DNA of 64,000 bases from Zoogloea oleivorans (GTDB taxonomy: Bacteria; Pseudomonadota; Gammaproteobacteria; Burkholderiales; Rhodocyclaceae), in assembly GCF_008107625.1 (NCBI RefSeq), contig NZ_SDKK01000016.1:62001-126000 (forward strand), in the 5' to 3' direction. Positions 55,496 to 64,000 of the stretch are shown here, piece by piece. Under the pieces are notes generated by a model that saw only the letters and a list, made by a program, of their open reading frames with translations, was not told the DNA's origin and did no database searches. The stretch's first letter is position 1; each line of letters opens with the position of its first letter. Position numbers and translations under genes: made by a program.

Positions 55496-56491
55496 ATGAC
55501 AATGACCGCCACCGTCGCCCACGCAGAGACCGCCCAGAACCAAGCCGCCGCTCCCGCCCGCAAGCGCTGGAGTGTCGCCGAGATCGAAGCCCTGTTCGCC
55601 CTGCCTTTCAATGACCTCCTGTTCCGCGCCCAGCAGGTGCACCGGGAGAATTTCGACCCTAACGGCGTCCAGCGTTCCACGCTGCTGTCCATCAAGACCG
55701 GCGGCTGCTCGGAAGACTGTGGCTACTGCTCCCAGTCCTCCCGCTACGATACCGGCCTCGAGAAGGAAGCCCTCCTCCCGCTCAACGAAGTGCTGGAAAA
55801 CGCCCGCGCCGCCAAGGCCAAGGGTGCCTCCCGCTTCTGCATGGGCGCAGCCTGGCGCGGCCCCAAGGAGAAGGATCTCGCCCCGGTCCTCGACATGGTC
55901 CGCGAGGTCAAGAAACTCGGCCTCGAAACCTGCGTTACCCTCGGCATGCTGAAAGAAGGTCAGGCTGGTCAGCTCAAGGAAGCCGGCCTCGACTACTACA
56001 ACCACAACATTGACACCTCGCCCGAATTCTACGGCCAGATCATCACCACCCACACCCTGCAGGATCGCCTCGACACCCTCGACAAGGTGCGTGACGCCGG
56101 CATCAACGTGTGTTGCGGCGGCATCGTCGGCCTGGGTGAAACCAAGAAGAGCCGCGCCGCGCTGCTAGCCGAACTGGCCAACATGAATCCGCCGCCGGAT
56201 TCGGTGCCCATCAACAATCTGGTGCAGGTGGAAGGCACCCCGCTGGGCAAGACCGAAGCCATTGATCCCTTCGACTTCGTGCGCATGATCGCCGCCGCCC
56301 GCATCACCATGCCGGCAAGCTACGTTCGCCTGTCCGCCGGTCGCCAGGAGTTCGGCGATGGCATCCAGGCCCTGTGCTTCCTTGCCGGCGCCAACTCCAT
56401 TTTCTACGGCGAGCGCCTGCTCACCACCGACAATCCGGACTCCGACGCCGACGACGCGCTCTTCGCCCGTCTTGGCCTGAAGTCCATCTAA
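55496..56491 (+). CDS. bioB: Biotin synthase
   Basis: 331 residues. The radical-SAM cluster motif [13 protein letters not shown] (CxxxCxxC) is near residue 60-70; [11 protein letters not shown] and [11 protein letters not shown] follow. It inserts sulfur into dethiobiotin. The N-terminus has an extra 20-residue alanine-rich part. ATG at 55496 or 55502. BioC follows after 16 bases, so biotin genes are together; bioF, bioA and bioD are not in this window. Confidence 0.96.
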   Translation: MTMTATVAHAETAQNQAAAPARKRWSVAEIEALFALPFNDLLFRAQQVHRENFDPNGVQRSTLLSIKTGGCSEDCGYCSQSSRYDTGLEKEALLPLNEVLENARAAKAKGASRFCMGAAWRGPKEKDLAPVLDMVREVKKLGLETCVTLGMLKEGQAGQLKEAGLDYYNHNIDTSPEFYGQIITTHTLQDRLDTLDKVRDAGINVCCGGIVGLGETKKSRAALLAELANMNPPPDSVPINNLVQVEGTPLGKTEAIDPFDFVRMIAAARITMPASYVRLSAGRQEFGDGIQALCFLAGANSIFYGERLLTTDNPDSDADDALFARLGLKSI

Positions 56492-56507
56492 GGCCAAGCG
56501 CGACCCG

Positions 56508-57392
56508 ATGACGATGCCGGATTTCCAGCTCGACCCGCGCCTTGTGCGGCGCCGGGCCGGGCGGGCCGCTTCCGGCTACGCCACCGTCGACACCCTGGCC
56601 CGGGAAATCTCCCGGCGCATGGCCGAGCGCCTCGACTACATCCGTATCGAGCCGAAGCGCATCCTCGACCTGGGCTGCGGTCCGGGTGCCGACCTGGCCA
56701 CCTTTGCCGAACGCTATCCGGGCGTGGCGCGCATCGCCATCGACAGCGCCCCGGCCATGCTCACCCAGGCCCGTGGCGAGAAAAGCCTGCTCAAACGCCT
56801 GATGCGCTTCGGCAAGCCCGCCGAGCCGGACTTCATCTGCGCCGACGCCACCGCTCTGCCCCTGGCCCGCGGCAGCATCTCTCTAGCCTGGTCGAACCTG
56901 ATGCTGCAGTGGCTGCATGATCCGCTGCCGGCCCTCAAGGAAATTCACCGGACCCTCGAAGTTGGTGGTCTGGTGATGTTCTCCACTTTTGGCCCGGACA
57001 CCCTCAAGGAACTCCGCGCGTCCCTGCCGCCTTCACAAGCCGAGCACCTGCACCGCTTCATCGACATGCACGACCTGGGCGACGCCCTCGTCGGCGCTGG
57101 TTTTTCCGATCCGGTGATGGACATGGAAATCCTCACCGTCACCTACACCAAGCTCGACGACCTCTTCCACGACCTGCGCACCAGCGGCTCCACCAACGCC
57201 GCCCTCAGTCGCCCACGTGGCCTGGTGGGCAAGAAGCACTGGGAAGAACTGCGCAGCAACTACGAAACCCTGCGTCGCGACGGACGTCTGCCGGCCACCG
57301 TCGAAGTAGTCTACGGCCACGCTTGGAAGGCCGCGCCCAAGGTACTCGACGACGGCCGCGCCATCGTGCGCTTCGAACGCAAGCCAGGCTGA
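56508..57392 (+). CDS. bioC: Malonyl-ACP O-methyltransferase
   Basis: 294 residues. The SAM motif ILDLGCGPGADLATFAERYP, LAWSNLMLQWLHDPLPALKE and GGLVMFSTFGPDTLKELR match BioC, which methylates malonyl-ACP to start pimelate synthesis. It is in the same operon as bioB. The following nucleotidase gene is 3 bases away. Confidence 0.93.
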   Translation: MTMPDFQLDPRLVRRRAGRAASGYATVDTLAREISRRMAERLDYIRIEPKRILDLGCGPGADLATFAERYPGVARIAIDSAPAMLTQARGEKSLLKRLMRFGKPAEPDFICADATALPLARGSISLAWSNLMLQWLHDPLPALKEIHRTLEVGGLVMFSTFGPDTLKELRASLPPSQAEHLHRFIDMHDLGDALVGAGFSDPVMDMEILTVTYTKLDDLFHDLRTSGSTNAALSRPRGLVGKKHWEELRSNYETLRRDGRLPATVEVVYGHAWKAAPKVLDDGRAIVRFERKPG

Positions 57393-57395
57393 GCC

Positions 57396-58043
57396 ATGTC
57401 GCCGATCTGGCTGTTCGACCTCGACAACACGCTGCACAACGCCAGTCCGCACATCTTCCCGCACATCAACCGGAGCATGACGGCCTACCTCATGCAACAC
57501 CTGGGGCTGGACGAGCGCGCCGCCAACCGGCTGCGCATGGACTACTGGAAACGCTACGGCGCCACACTCACGGGCCTGATGCGCCACCACGGCACCGACC
57601 CACAACACTTCCTGCACAACACCCACCAGTTCCCCGACCTGCCGCGCATGGTCGTTTTCGACAGCGCCCTGCGTCACATGCTGCGCCGCCTGCCCGGCCG
57701 CAAAATTGTTTTCTCCAACGGCCCCCAGCGCTACGCCGAAAAGGTGCTCGACATCATGGGCATCCGCCATCACTTCGATGCGGTGTATTCCGTCGAGAAA
57801 ATGCGCTTTCATCCCAAGCCCAAACTGCGCGGCTTTCTTCACCTGCTCAAGGATCACCACCTCGATCCGGCACGCTGCATTCTGGTGGAGGACAGCGCCG
57901 AAAACCTGCGCACCGCCAAGCGCCTCGGCATGAAGACGGTATGGATCAGCCGCAGCCTGCGCCAGCCCGATTACGTCGACTGCCAGCTCCCATCAGTATT
58001 GGGTCTGGCGCGCCATGCCATCCGGAGCAGCGCTTCGGGTTAA
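57396..58043 (+). CDS. HAD-family pyrimidine 5'-nucleotidase
   Basis: 215 residues. HAD motif 1 FDLDNTLHN, motif 2 FSNGPQRYA, and motif 4 ILVEDSAENL are present, with HPKPKLRGFL for motif 3. This is the SDT1/YjjG-like nucleotidase type. The exact nucleotide is unknown. It closely follows bioC, and its stop codon lies inside a small palindrome. Confidence 0.87.
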   Translation: MSPIWLFDLDNTLHNASPHIFPHINRSMTAYLMQHLGLDERAANRLRMDYWKRYGATLTGLMRHHGTDPQHFLHNTHQFPDLPRMVVFDSALRHMLRRLPGRKIVFSNGPQRYAEKVLDIMGIRHHFDAVYSVEKMRFHPKPKLRGFLHLLKDHHLDPARCILVEDSAENLRTAKRLGMKTVWISRSLRQPDYVDCQLPSVLGLARHAIRSSASG

Positions 58044-58050
58044 AATAACC
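58038..58050. promoter_or_regulatory. Palindrome GGTTA-AAA-TAACC before aroG
   Basis: A perfect 5-bp inverted repeat spans the stop codon of the nucleotidase gene and contains a -10-like TAAAAT (58041-58046), 30 bases before the aroG ATG. It may be the aroG promoter and its operator. No TyrR or TrpR consensus was recognised. Confidence 0.35.
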
Positions 58051-58079
58051 GATTCCGCTTTTTCGAACGCGAGACCGCC

Positions 58080-59156
58080 ATGCCCTTCGCCCAGACCGAA
58101 AACCTGAACATCGCGGCCTTCGACCGCATGCCGTCCCCCGAGGAAATCACCGCCCACGTCCCGCTGACGGACACGGCCGCCAAGGTTGTCCTCGAAGGCC
58201 GCCAGACCCTGCAAGCCATTCTCGACCGCAAGGACCCACGGATTTTCGTGGTCGTCGGCCCCTGCTCGATCCACGATCCGGTCGCCGGGCTCGACTACGC
58301 CCGCCGCCTCAAGAAGCTGGCTGACGAAGTTTCCGACACCCTTGTGCTGATCATGCGCGTGTATTTCGAAAAGCCCCGCACCTCCACCGGCTGGAAGGGC
58401 TATATCAACGATCCGCACATGGACGACTCCTTCCGCATCGACGAAGGCATGGAAAAAGCCCGTCGCTTCCTGCTGGACGTCAATGAAGCCGGCCTGCCCG
58501 CCGGCACCGAAGCCCTCGACCCGATCGCCCCGCAATACTACGGCGACCTGATCAGCTGGACCGCCATCGGCGCGCGCACTTCCGAATCGCAAACCCACCG
58601 CGAAATGGCCTCCGGCCTGTCCACCCCGGTCGGCTTCAAGAACGGCACCGACGGCTCGCTCGACGCCGCAGTGAACGGCATCCTGTCCGCCTCCCACCCG
58701 CACAGCTTTCTCGGCATCAACGCCCAAGGCCAGTCGTCGGTCATCCGCACCCGCGGCAACGCCTACGGCCACGTGGTCCTGCGTGGCGGTGGCGGCCGGC
58801 CGAATTACGACACCGTATCGGTATCCCTGGCTGAAAAGGCGCTCACCAAGGCCAAGCTGCCCGCCAACATCGTCATTGACTGCTCCCACGCCAACTCCTG
58901 GAAAAACCCGGAGTACCAGCCCCTGGTGATGCGCGACGTGGCCCACCAGATCCGCGAAGGCAACCAGACCATCGTCGGCCTGATGATCGAGAGCAATATC
59001 GAGGCCGGCAGCCAGCCGATCCCCGAAGACCTCTCCCAGCTGCGCTACGGCTGCTCGGTGACCGACGCCTGCGTCGACTGGAGCACCACCGAAAACATGA
59101 TCCGCGCCACTCGCGACATTCTCCGGGACGTGCTCCCCAAGCGGAGCGCGGCCTGA
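58080..59156 (+). CDS. aroG: 3-deoxy-7-phosphoheptulonate synthase (class I)
   Basis: 358 residues; E. coli AroG has 350. First step of aromatic amino acid synthesis (PEP + erythrose 4-phosphate). VGPCSIHDP, FEKPRTSTGWKGYINDP and VIDCSHANSWKNPEYQ are class I signatures. Which amino acid inhibits it cannot be judged here. Overlaps serB by one base (TGATG). Confidence 0.96.
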   Translation: MPFAQTENLNIAAFDRMPSPEEITAHVPLTDTAAKVVLEGRQTLQAILDRKDPRIFVVVGPCSIHDPVAGLDYARRLKKLADEVSDTLVLIMRVYFEKPRTSTGWKGYINDPHMDDSFRIDEGMEKARRFLLDVNEAGLPAGTEALDPIAPQYYGDLISWTAIGARTSESQTHREMASGLSTPVGFKNGTDGSLDAAVNGILSASHPHSFLGINAQGQSSVIRTRGNAYGHVVLRGGGGRPNYDTVSVSLAEKALTKAKLPANIVIDCSHANSWKNPEYQPLVMRDVAHQIREGNQTIVGLMIESNIEAGSQPIPEDLSQLRYGCSVTDACVDWSTTENMIRATRDILRDVLPKRSAA

Positions 59157-59986
59157 TGAATCTGGTTGTCCAGGGCCAGAAAGTCGAAACCCGTGCCCTG
59201 AAAGATCTGGCCACCCTGACGGCTTCGGAAGGCGTAGGACGCCTCGGCAACAATGCCTTCCGCCTGCTCAAGGCCCAACCGAGCGATGAGCTGGCGACCT
59301 ACTGCGAAGCCCGCCAGCTCGACTACGCCTTCGTACCCGAAGAACGGCGCCTGAAGGATTTTCGCCTGTTCGTCACCGACATGGACTCGACGCTGATCAA
59401 CATCGAGTGCATCGACGAAATCGCCGACATGCAGGGACTGAAAGCCGAAGTCGCGGCGATCACCGAAGCGGCCATGCGCGGCGAGCTCGACTTCCGCGAA
59501 TCGCTCACCCGGCGTGTCGCGCTGCTCGAGGGGCTACCCGAAGAAGCCCTGGCACGGGTCTTCAACGAACGCCTGCAACTGAACCCGGGCGCCGAAGCCC
59601 TGATCGCCGGGCTCAAGCAGGCCGGCATCGTCACGGTGCTGGTTTCGGGGGGTTTTACCTACTTCACCGAACGCCTGCAAAAGCAGCTCGGCTTCGACTA
59701 CGCGGTGGCGAACCAACTGGACATCCGCAACGGCAAACTGACCGGCAAGGTCAAGGGCGACGTGGTGGACGGAGAGGCCAAGCGCCACACGCTGCAACTC
59801 GTGCGCAAGCTCCACAGCTTTGCGCCCGCAACAGTCATCGCCGCCGGTGACGGTGCCAACGACCTGCCTATGCTCACCGAAGCCGGCGTGGGGATTGCCT
59901 ATCACGCCAAGCCGGTCGTCCGCGAAAAAGCCACCTACGCGCTCAACCACAGCGGGCTCGACGGCATCCTCAACCTGTTTGCCTGA
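59156..59986 (+). CDS. serB: Phosphoserine phosphatase
   Basis: 276 residues. HAD motifs FVTDMDSTLINIECIDEIA, VLVSGGFTYFTERL and IAAGDGANDLPMLTEAGVG identify SerB. The first 70 residues form a short regulatory-type domain. It makes serine from phosphoserine. Overlaps aroG by one base, so the two are translated together. glyA, which uses serine, is elsewhere in the window. Confidence 0.96.
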   Translation: MNLVVQGQKVETRALKDLATLTASEGVGRLGNNAFRLLKAQPSDELATYCEARQLDYAFVPEERRLKDFRLFVTDMDSTLINIECIDEIADMQGLKAEVAAITEAAMRGELDFRESLTRRVALLEGLPEEALARVFNERLQLNPGAEALIAGLKQAGIVTVLVSGGFTYFTERLQKQLGFDYAVANQLDIRNGKLTGKVKGDVVDGEAKRHTLQLVRKLHSFAPATVIAAGDGANDLPMLTEAGVGIAYHAKPVVREKATYALNHSGLDGILNLFA

Positions 59987-60050
59987 CACCGAAAGGGCCT
60001 CTTTTGTCGACATTCTTTACACTTATTCCCGTATTAGGTATAGTGATTTG

Positions 60051-60581
60051 ATGCCTATCAAAAAGACGGTCCTCGGCTTTTTTGTAGCGATCGCGTGTTC
60101 CGGCGCGGTCCTTGCGTCGGAGCCCCCAACCAGTGCCATGGATGAAACGCCGCCCGCGTCCGTCTTTGAGCGTTATTCCGATTCGATTCGCTCCCTCGTT
60201 GATCGCAGCCTGAACTTCCTTGGCGTGCCTTATCGCTTCGGAGGCACGAGTCCGCTTACCGGTTTCGACTGCAGTGGCTTTGTCGGCAAGGTTTTCGCCG
60301 ATGCGCTCGGTTTCGGCATGCCCCGTACCGCAGCCGAAATGGCCCAGATGGGCGAACAGGTCAATCGCGCCGAGCTCAAGCCGGGCGATCTGGTGTTTTT
60401 CAACACCATGCGCCGCGCCTTCTCCCACGTGGGCATTTACCTCGGCAACAACCAGTTCGTACATGCCCCCTCGTCCGGCGGCGTCGTTCGCGTCGAGGAC
60501 ATGCGCATCAACTACTGGGCCGCCCGCTACGACGGCGCCCGGCGTGTTCTGCCCAATTCCCAACTGCGCCAGACCAACTGA
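60051..60581 (+). CDS. NlpC/P60 family peptidoglycan endopeptidase
   Basis: 176 residues with a signal peptide (VLGFFVAIACSGAVLAS). The NlpC/P60 core has GTSPLTGFDCSGFVGKVF (catalytic Cys), FSHVGIYLGNNQFVHAPS (His) and a late polar residue. It is predicted to cut the stem peptides of the cell wall. Compared with E. coli Spr the length is similar. The 65 bases upstream show AT-rich promoter-like sequence. Confidence 0.88.
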   Translation: MPIKKTVLGFFVAIACSGAVLASEPPTSAMDETPPASVFERYSDSIRSLVDRSLNFLGVPYRFGGTSPLTGFDCSGFVGKVFADALGFGMPRTAAEMAQMGEQVNRAELKPGDLVFFNTMRRAFSHVGIYLGNNQFVHAPSSGGVVRVEDMRINYWAARYDGARRVLPNSQLRQTN

Positions 60582-60637
60582 TCGAGCGCCATCCTGTCCG
60601 GGTCCGGCCACCGACGGCCATTTCCTCCTGACCCGAC

Positions 60638-61342
60638 ATGATTCCCTGGCTCGGCAACCACCCCGCCTTCCCCCCTGTTTCACGCGCCTTGCGCCAGCCC
60701 AACGGCCTGCTTGCCGCCGGCGGCGCGCTGACGCCTGACTGGCTGCTTGCCGCCTACCGGCGCGGCATCTTCCCCTGGTTCAACGATGGCGAGCCCATCC
60801 TGTGGTGGAGCCCCGATCCGCGCATGGTCGTTTTTCCCGACCAGATCCGCATCACCCGCTCGCTGCGCAAGACACTCCGCAACGCGGCATACGAAGTCCG
60901 CCTCGATCACGACTTTGCGGCCGTCATCCGCGCCTGTGCCGAGCCCCGCGAGCCAGGCGGTGGAACCTGGATCACACCCGCCATCCAGGCCGCCTACATT
61001 CGCATGCACGACATGGGCTACGCCCACTCCGTCGAAACGTACATGGATGGCGAACTCGTCGGCGGCCTGTACGGCATGGCGCTCGGCCAGGCCTTCTACG
61101 GCGAATCCATGTTCAGTCGACGCACCGATGCCTCCAAGATTGCCTTCGTTCATCTGGCGCGCTTCCTTGAACAACGGGATTTTCGCGTGCTAGATTGTCA
61201 AATGACCACTGCCCATCTGGCGTCGCTGGGCGGCCAGGAAATTCCCCGCGCGGTTTTCGTGAAGATGCTCGAAACGCTCACTCGCGAAGAAATGCCCCCC
61301 GCCCGCTGGCCGCAGAACGGAGCCCAAGCCCCCTGGAACTGA
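60638..61342 (+). CDS. aat: Leucyl/phenylalanyl-tRNA-protein transferase
   Basis: 234 residues. [24 protein letters not shown]-type region, [18 protein letters not shown] and [21 protein letters not shown] identify Aat. It adds Leu or Phe to N-terminal Lys or Arg, making proteins ClpS-ClpAP substrates. bpt follows after 7 bases, so both N-degron tagging enzymes are coded together. Confidence 0.96.
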   Translation: MIPWLGNHPAFPPVSRALRQPNGLLAAGGALTPDWLLAAYRRGIFPWFNDGEPILWWSPDPRMVVFPDQIRITRSLRKTLRNAAYEVRLDHDFAAVIRACAEPREPGGGTWITPAIQAAYIRMHDMGYAHSVETYMDGELVGGLYGMALGQAFYGESMFSRRTDASKIAFVHLARFLEQRDFRVLDCQMTTAHLASLGGQEIPRAVFVKMLETLTREEMPPARWPQNGAQAPWN

Positions 61343-61349
61343 ACTGGCA

Positions 61350-62090
61350 ATGCTCAAGGACTATCCCTACTCCCTGCTGCAGTTCTACGCCACCGCGCCC
61401 TACGCGTGCTCCTACCTGCCCGACCGCCAGGCACGCTCCCAGGTCGCCACCCCCAGCCACCTGATCGACACCCCGCTGTACAGCGAACTGGTGCGCACGG
61501 GCTTTCGCCGCAGCGGCATATTCACCTACCGGCCCCACTGCGACGCCTGCCGTGCCTGTATTCCGGTGCGCATTCCGGTCGCCAGCTTCCAGCCCAAACG
61601 CAGCCAGCGCCGCGCCTGGAGCACCCACGCCAACCTCCAGCCGCGGGAAATGCCCCTCGAGTTCATCGAGGAGCACTACGTCCTCTACCAGCGCTACCAG
61701 GCCAGCCGCCACGCCGGCGGCGGCATGGACCAGGACAACCGGGAGCAATACGCCCACTTCCTGCTGCAAAGCCACGTAGACAGCCGACTCCTCGAATTCC
61801 GCGAGAACGGCATCCTGCGCATGGTCAGCGTCATCGACTGCCTCACTGACGGGCTGTCCAGCGTTTACACCTTCTACGACCCGGACATCCCCGGCGGCAG
61901 CCTCGGCACCTTCGGCGTACTGTGGCAGATCGAAGTCTGCCGCGAACTCGGCCTGCCCTATCTCTACCTTGGCTACTGGATCCGCGAAAGCCGCAAGATG
62001 GCCTACAAGGCCCGCTTCCGCCCGATCGAAGGGCGCGTCGGTGGGCAGTGGCAAACCCTGTCCGACAGCGACCTCTCCACACTCGACTGA
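61350..62090 (+). CDS. bpt: Aspartate/glutamate leucyltransferase (Bpt)
   Basis: 246 residues. Cys-rich N-terminus [20 protein letters not shown] and [14 protein letters not shown], then [20 protein letters not shown] near the end. Bpt adds Leu to N-terminal Asp or Glu. It is linked to aat, which handles Lys and Arg ends. Starts 7 bases after aat. Confidence 0.95.
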   Translation: MLKDYPYSLLQFYATAPYACSYLPDRQARSQVATPSHLIDTPLYSELVRTGFRRSGIFTYRPHCDACRACIPVRIPVASFQPKRSQRRAWSTHANLQPREMPLEFIEEHYVLYQRYQASRHAGGGMDQDNREQYAHFLLQSHVDSRLLEFRENGILRMVSVIDCLTDGLSSVYTFYDPDIPGGSLGTFGVLWQIEVCRELGLPYLYLGYWIRESRKMAYKARFRPIEGRVGGQWQTLSDSDLSTLD

Positions 62091-62097
62091 ACCTCCC

Positions 62098-62571
62098 ATG
62101 CACACCACTCTCCGGACGCTGTGCTCGGTGCCGCTTCTCGCCTGCGCCTTGACAGCCCATGCCGCTCCCACCCTCGACGACTTCAGCACTGCAGCGCACC
62201 GGGACTGGCTAACGCTGTCCGGCGTCTCCCACCACTTCCAGCCCGAGCGTCGTGACTGGCGGGAATCCAATCCGGGCATCGGCCTCGAACGCGAATTCAC
62301 CGGCACGCCGTGGGTCGCCAGCGCCGGCTACTTCCGCAACAGCTACGACCGCAACACCTTCTACGTCGGCGGACGCTGGATGCCCCTCGAAGCCGGCCCC
62401 TTCCGCTTCGGCGCCTTTGGCCTGCTCGCCACCGGCTACCCGTCACCCATCCTCATCCTGCCCGCCGTATCGGCACAGGTCGGCCGGGTCGGCGCCAATC
62501 TCATCGCTCTGCCCAATCTACCCGGCTATAGCGGTTATCTGGGCCTGCAGATCCGCCTGGCGCTCGACTGA
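62098..62571 (+). CDS. Small outer-membrane beta-barrel-like protein, PagP-like features
   Basis: 157 residues with a signal peptide (SVPLLACALTAHA). LTLSGVSHHFQPERRDW, GIGLEREF, SAGYFRNSYDRNTFYVGGRW and a terminal GLQIRLALD give about eight short strands. The His near the N-terminus and the NSYDRN loop resemble PagP, a lipid A palmitoyltransferase, but catalytic residues were not proven. Starts 7 bases after bpt. Function open. Confidence 0.6.
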   Translation: MHTTLRTLCSVPLLACALTAHAAPTLDDFSTAAHRDWLTLSGVSHHFQPERRDWRESNPGIGLEREFTGTPWVASAGYFRNSYDRNTFYVGGRWMPLEAGPFRFGAFGLLATGYPSPILILPAVSAQVGRVGANLIALPNLPGYSGYLGLQIRLALD

Positions 62572-62625
62572 GCGAACAAAGAGCGCGAAGAAACAGCACT
62601 TTGTCGCACTGCGGTAGAATGCCGG

Positions 62626-63639
62626 ATGCTCTACGAACTCGCCCGCCCCGTCCTTTTCTCCCTTGATCCGGAGACCGCCCACGAAACCGCCCTGGCCGGC
62701 CTGAACCTTGCCGGGCGCCTGCTGCCCGCCGGCAAGCCGCTGCCCGCCAGGCCCGTCGAAGTGATGGGCCTGCAGTTTCCCAACCGTATCGGCATGGCTG
62801 CCGGCCTCGACAAGAACGGCGAAGTGATCGACGGCCTCGCGCGCCTCGGCTTCGGCTTCATCGAAATCGGCACCATCACCCCGCGCGCACAGCCCGGCAA
62901 TCCCAAGCCGCGCATGTTCCGGCTGCCGGAAGTCAAGGGCATCATCAACCGCATGGGTTTCAACAACCACGGCATCGATGCGCTGATCGGCAACGTGGAA
63001 GCCATGAAGTACAAGGGAATCCTCGGCATCAACATCGGCAAGAACGCCGACACCCCGATCGAAAAGGCAGCCGACGACTACCTGTTGTGTCTCGACAAGG
63101 CCTATCCGCTGGCCAGCTACGTCACCGTCAACATATCCTCGCCCAACACCAAGAACCTGCGCCAGCTGCAGGGCGAATCCGAACTCGACGCCCTCCTCGG
63201 CCAACTCAAGGCGCGCCAGACAGCCCTGGCCGACAAGCACGGCCGCTACGTGCCAATCACCCTCAAGATCGCCCCCGATCTCGACGACGCCCAGATCGTC
63301 AACATCGCCGACGCCCTGCGCCGCCACCGCATCGACGGTGTCATCGCCACCAACACCACGCTGGCCCGCGACAAGGTGCAGGGCATTCCCTTCGGCGACC
63401 AGCAGGGCGGCCTGTCCGGCGCGCCCTTGTTCGAAGCGTCCACCGCCGTTGTCGCCGCACTCGCCAAGGCCTTGCAGAACGAGCTGCCGATCATCGCTGC
63501 CGGTGGTGTTTTCGACGGCCGCCAGGCCCGCGCCAAGCTCGACGCCGGCGCCAGGCTGGTCCAGGTCTACAGCGGCTTCATCTACCGCGGCCCGGCCCTG
63601 GTCCGCGAGGCCGTCACCGAAACCCGCGACTACGCCTGA
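62626..63639 (+). CDS. pyrD: Dihydroorotate dehydrogenase (quinone), class 2
   Basis: 337 residues. Class 2 signs: N-terminal helical part ([19 protein letters not shown]), [31 protein letters not shown]-like region, [14 protein letters not shown] with the base Ser, and VSGFIYRGP-like end. It oxidises dihydroorotate with quinone. TAGAAT lies 6 bases before the ATG, with no ribosome site, so a leaderless transcript is possible. Another pyrimidine gene group is at 34573-37331. Confidence 0.96.
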   Translation: MLYELARPVLFSLDPETAHETALAGLNLAGRLLPAGKPLPARPVEVMGLQFPNRIGMAAGLDKNGEVIDGLARLGFGFIEIGTITPRAQPGNPKPRMFRLPEVKGIINRMGFNNHGIDALIGNVEAMKYKGILGINIGKNADTPIEKAADDYLLCLDKAYPLASYVTVNISSPNTKNLRQLQGESELDALLGQLKARQTALADKHGRYVPITLKIAPDLDDAQIVNIADALRRHRIDGVIATNTTLARDKVQGIPFGDQQGGLSGAPLFEASTAVVAALAKALQNELPIIAAGGVFDGRQARAKLDAGARLVQVYSGFIYRGPALVREAVTETRDYA

Positions 63640-63691
63640 TGCATTTCACCCGGGTCATCGCCCTGCTCACAGCAGGCTTGAGCCAAAACCT

Positions 63692-63713
63692 GCCGGGACG
63701 GAATAATCCCGGC
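63692..63713 (+). terminator. Hairpin between pyrD and rsxA
   Basis: GCCGGGA and TCCCGGC form a 7-bp stem with an 8-base loop. No T-run follows. It may end pyrD transcription partly; it lies 26 bases before rsxA. Confidence 0.35.
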
Positions 63714-63739
63714 CTTGCCCTTCTCCAACTCCGGCAGCC

Positions 63740-64000
63740 ATGACCAGCTACCTTTTCGTGATTCTCGGCGCTGTTCTGGTGAACAACGTCGTTCTTGTCC
63801 GGATTCTCGGCCTGTGCCCCTTCATGGGCGTCTCCAGAAAACTGGAAACAGCCGCCGGCATGGGCGCCGCGACAACCTTCGTACTCACCCTCGGCTGCGG
63901 CACCAGCTACCTGGTGGATCACTACGTACTGATGCCCGCCGGCGTCGAATACCTGCGCACGCTGGCCTTCATCGTCATCATCGCGGCCATCGTGCAGGTC
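63740..64000 (+). CDS. rsxA: Electron transport complex subunit RsxA/RnfA, 3' end cut off
   Basis: The first 87 residues are seen. [20 protein letters not shown] and [21 protein letters not shown] match RsxA closely, and hydrophobic segments alternate as in the subunit. Rnf/Rsx complexes couple ferredoxin and NAD electron flow to ion movement, or reduce SoxR. The rest of the operon lies to the right of the window. Confidence 0.93.
   Translation, partial: MTSYLFVILGAVLVNNVVLVRILGLCPFMGVSRKLETAAGMGAATTFVLTLGCGTSYLVDHYVLMPAGVEYLRTLAFIVIIAAIVQV

Overview
The window is chromosomal DNA from a high-GC Betaproteobacterium. Gene order and content suggest Rhodocyclales, close to Azospira/Dechlorosoma or Dechloromonas: glyA-nrdR-ribD, yqgE-ruvX-pyrR-pyrB-pyrX, rhodanese-grxC-secB-gpsA-trmL, pcnB-folK-dnk-panB-panC, and an Rnf/Rsx start at the right edge. 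The genus is inferred, not proven. Genes are packed and many stops and starts overlap (ATGA, TAATG, GTGA). I saw no rRNA, tRNA, insertion sequence, prophage or CRISPR array.

Layout. 1-3571: end of an OprB-type porin, then an FtrBCD-like iron uptake operon. 3579-6869 (minus): amidase, AraC regulator, hydroxypyruvate-isomerase-like enzyme. 7008-11593: pcnB, folK, small membrane protein, deoxynucleoside kinase, panB, panC. 11597-14619: unknown membrane-anchored protein, two odd OmpR-type regulators without a kinase, and a CBS protein. 14716-23370: a QseBC/PmrAB-type two-component system with cytochrome b561, divergent from a heavy-metal RND efflux operon; the shared control region carries PmrA-like boxes. 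23441-28706: exonuclease, small periplasmic and c-type cytochrome proteins, MipA, FMN reductase, HD-GYP protein. 28872-32030: uppP followed by two hydrolases and a methyltransferase in an overlapping chain. 32075-37385: photolyase, then yqgE-ruvX-pyrR-pyrB-pyrX ending at a strong terminator. 37406-42518: TRAP permease pair, phosphatase, chemoreceptor. 42636-45499: glyA-nrdR-ribD. 45610-48286: beta-propeller, deacetylase-like protein, sterol-desaturase-like protein. 48278-50957 (minus): moeB-like, unknown, ctpA. 51215-54212: ArsR-type regulator, rhodanese, grxC, secB, SH3 protein, gpsA. 54222-60581: trmL, comF, bioB, bioC, nucleotidase, aroG, serB, NlpC/P60. 60638-64000: aat, bpt, small barrel, pyrD, start of rsxA.

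How the parts fit. Much of the window is housekeeping: pyrimidine synthesis (pyrR, pyrB, pyrX, pyrD), pantothenate, folate, biotin (bioB plus bioC), riboflavin, serine and aromatic amino acids, and N-degron tagging (aat plus bpt). The accessory parts are metal and redox functions: iron import, metal efflux with its own two-component system, cytochrome c', a heme-c DUF3365 protein and the Rnf complex.

Most worth a second look: an ArsR-type regulator that keeps the two cysteines of persulfide sensors and sits directly before a rhodanese and a glutaredoxin; paired CTTAAG-N5-CTTAAG boxes between the two-component system and the efflux operon; two orphan response regulators with degenerate receivers, one with a possible zinc-binding N-terminal extension, and a three-copy 10-bp tandem repeat before the other; and a deacetylase-like protein lacking a metal-ligand Asp.
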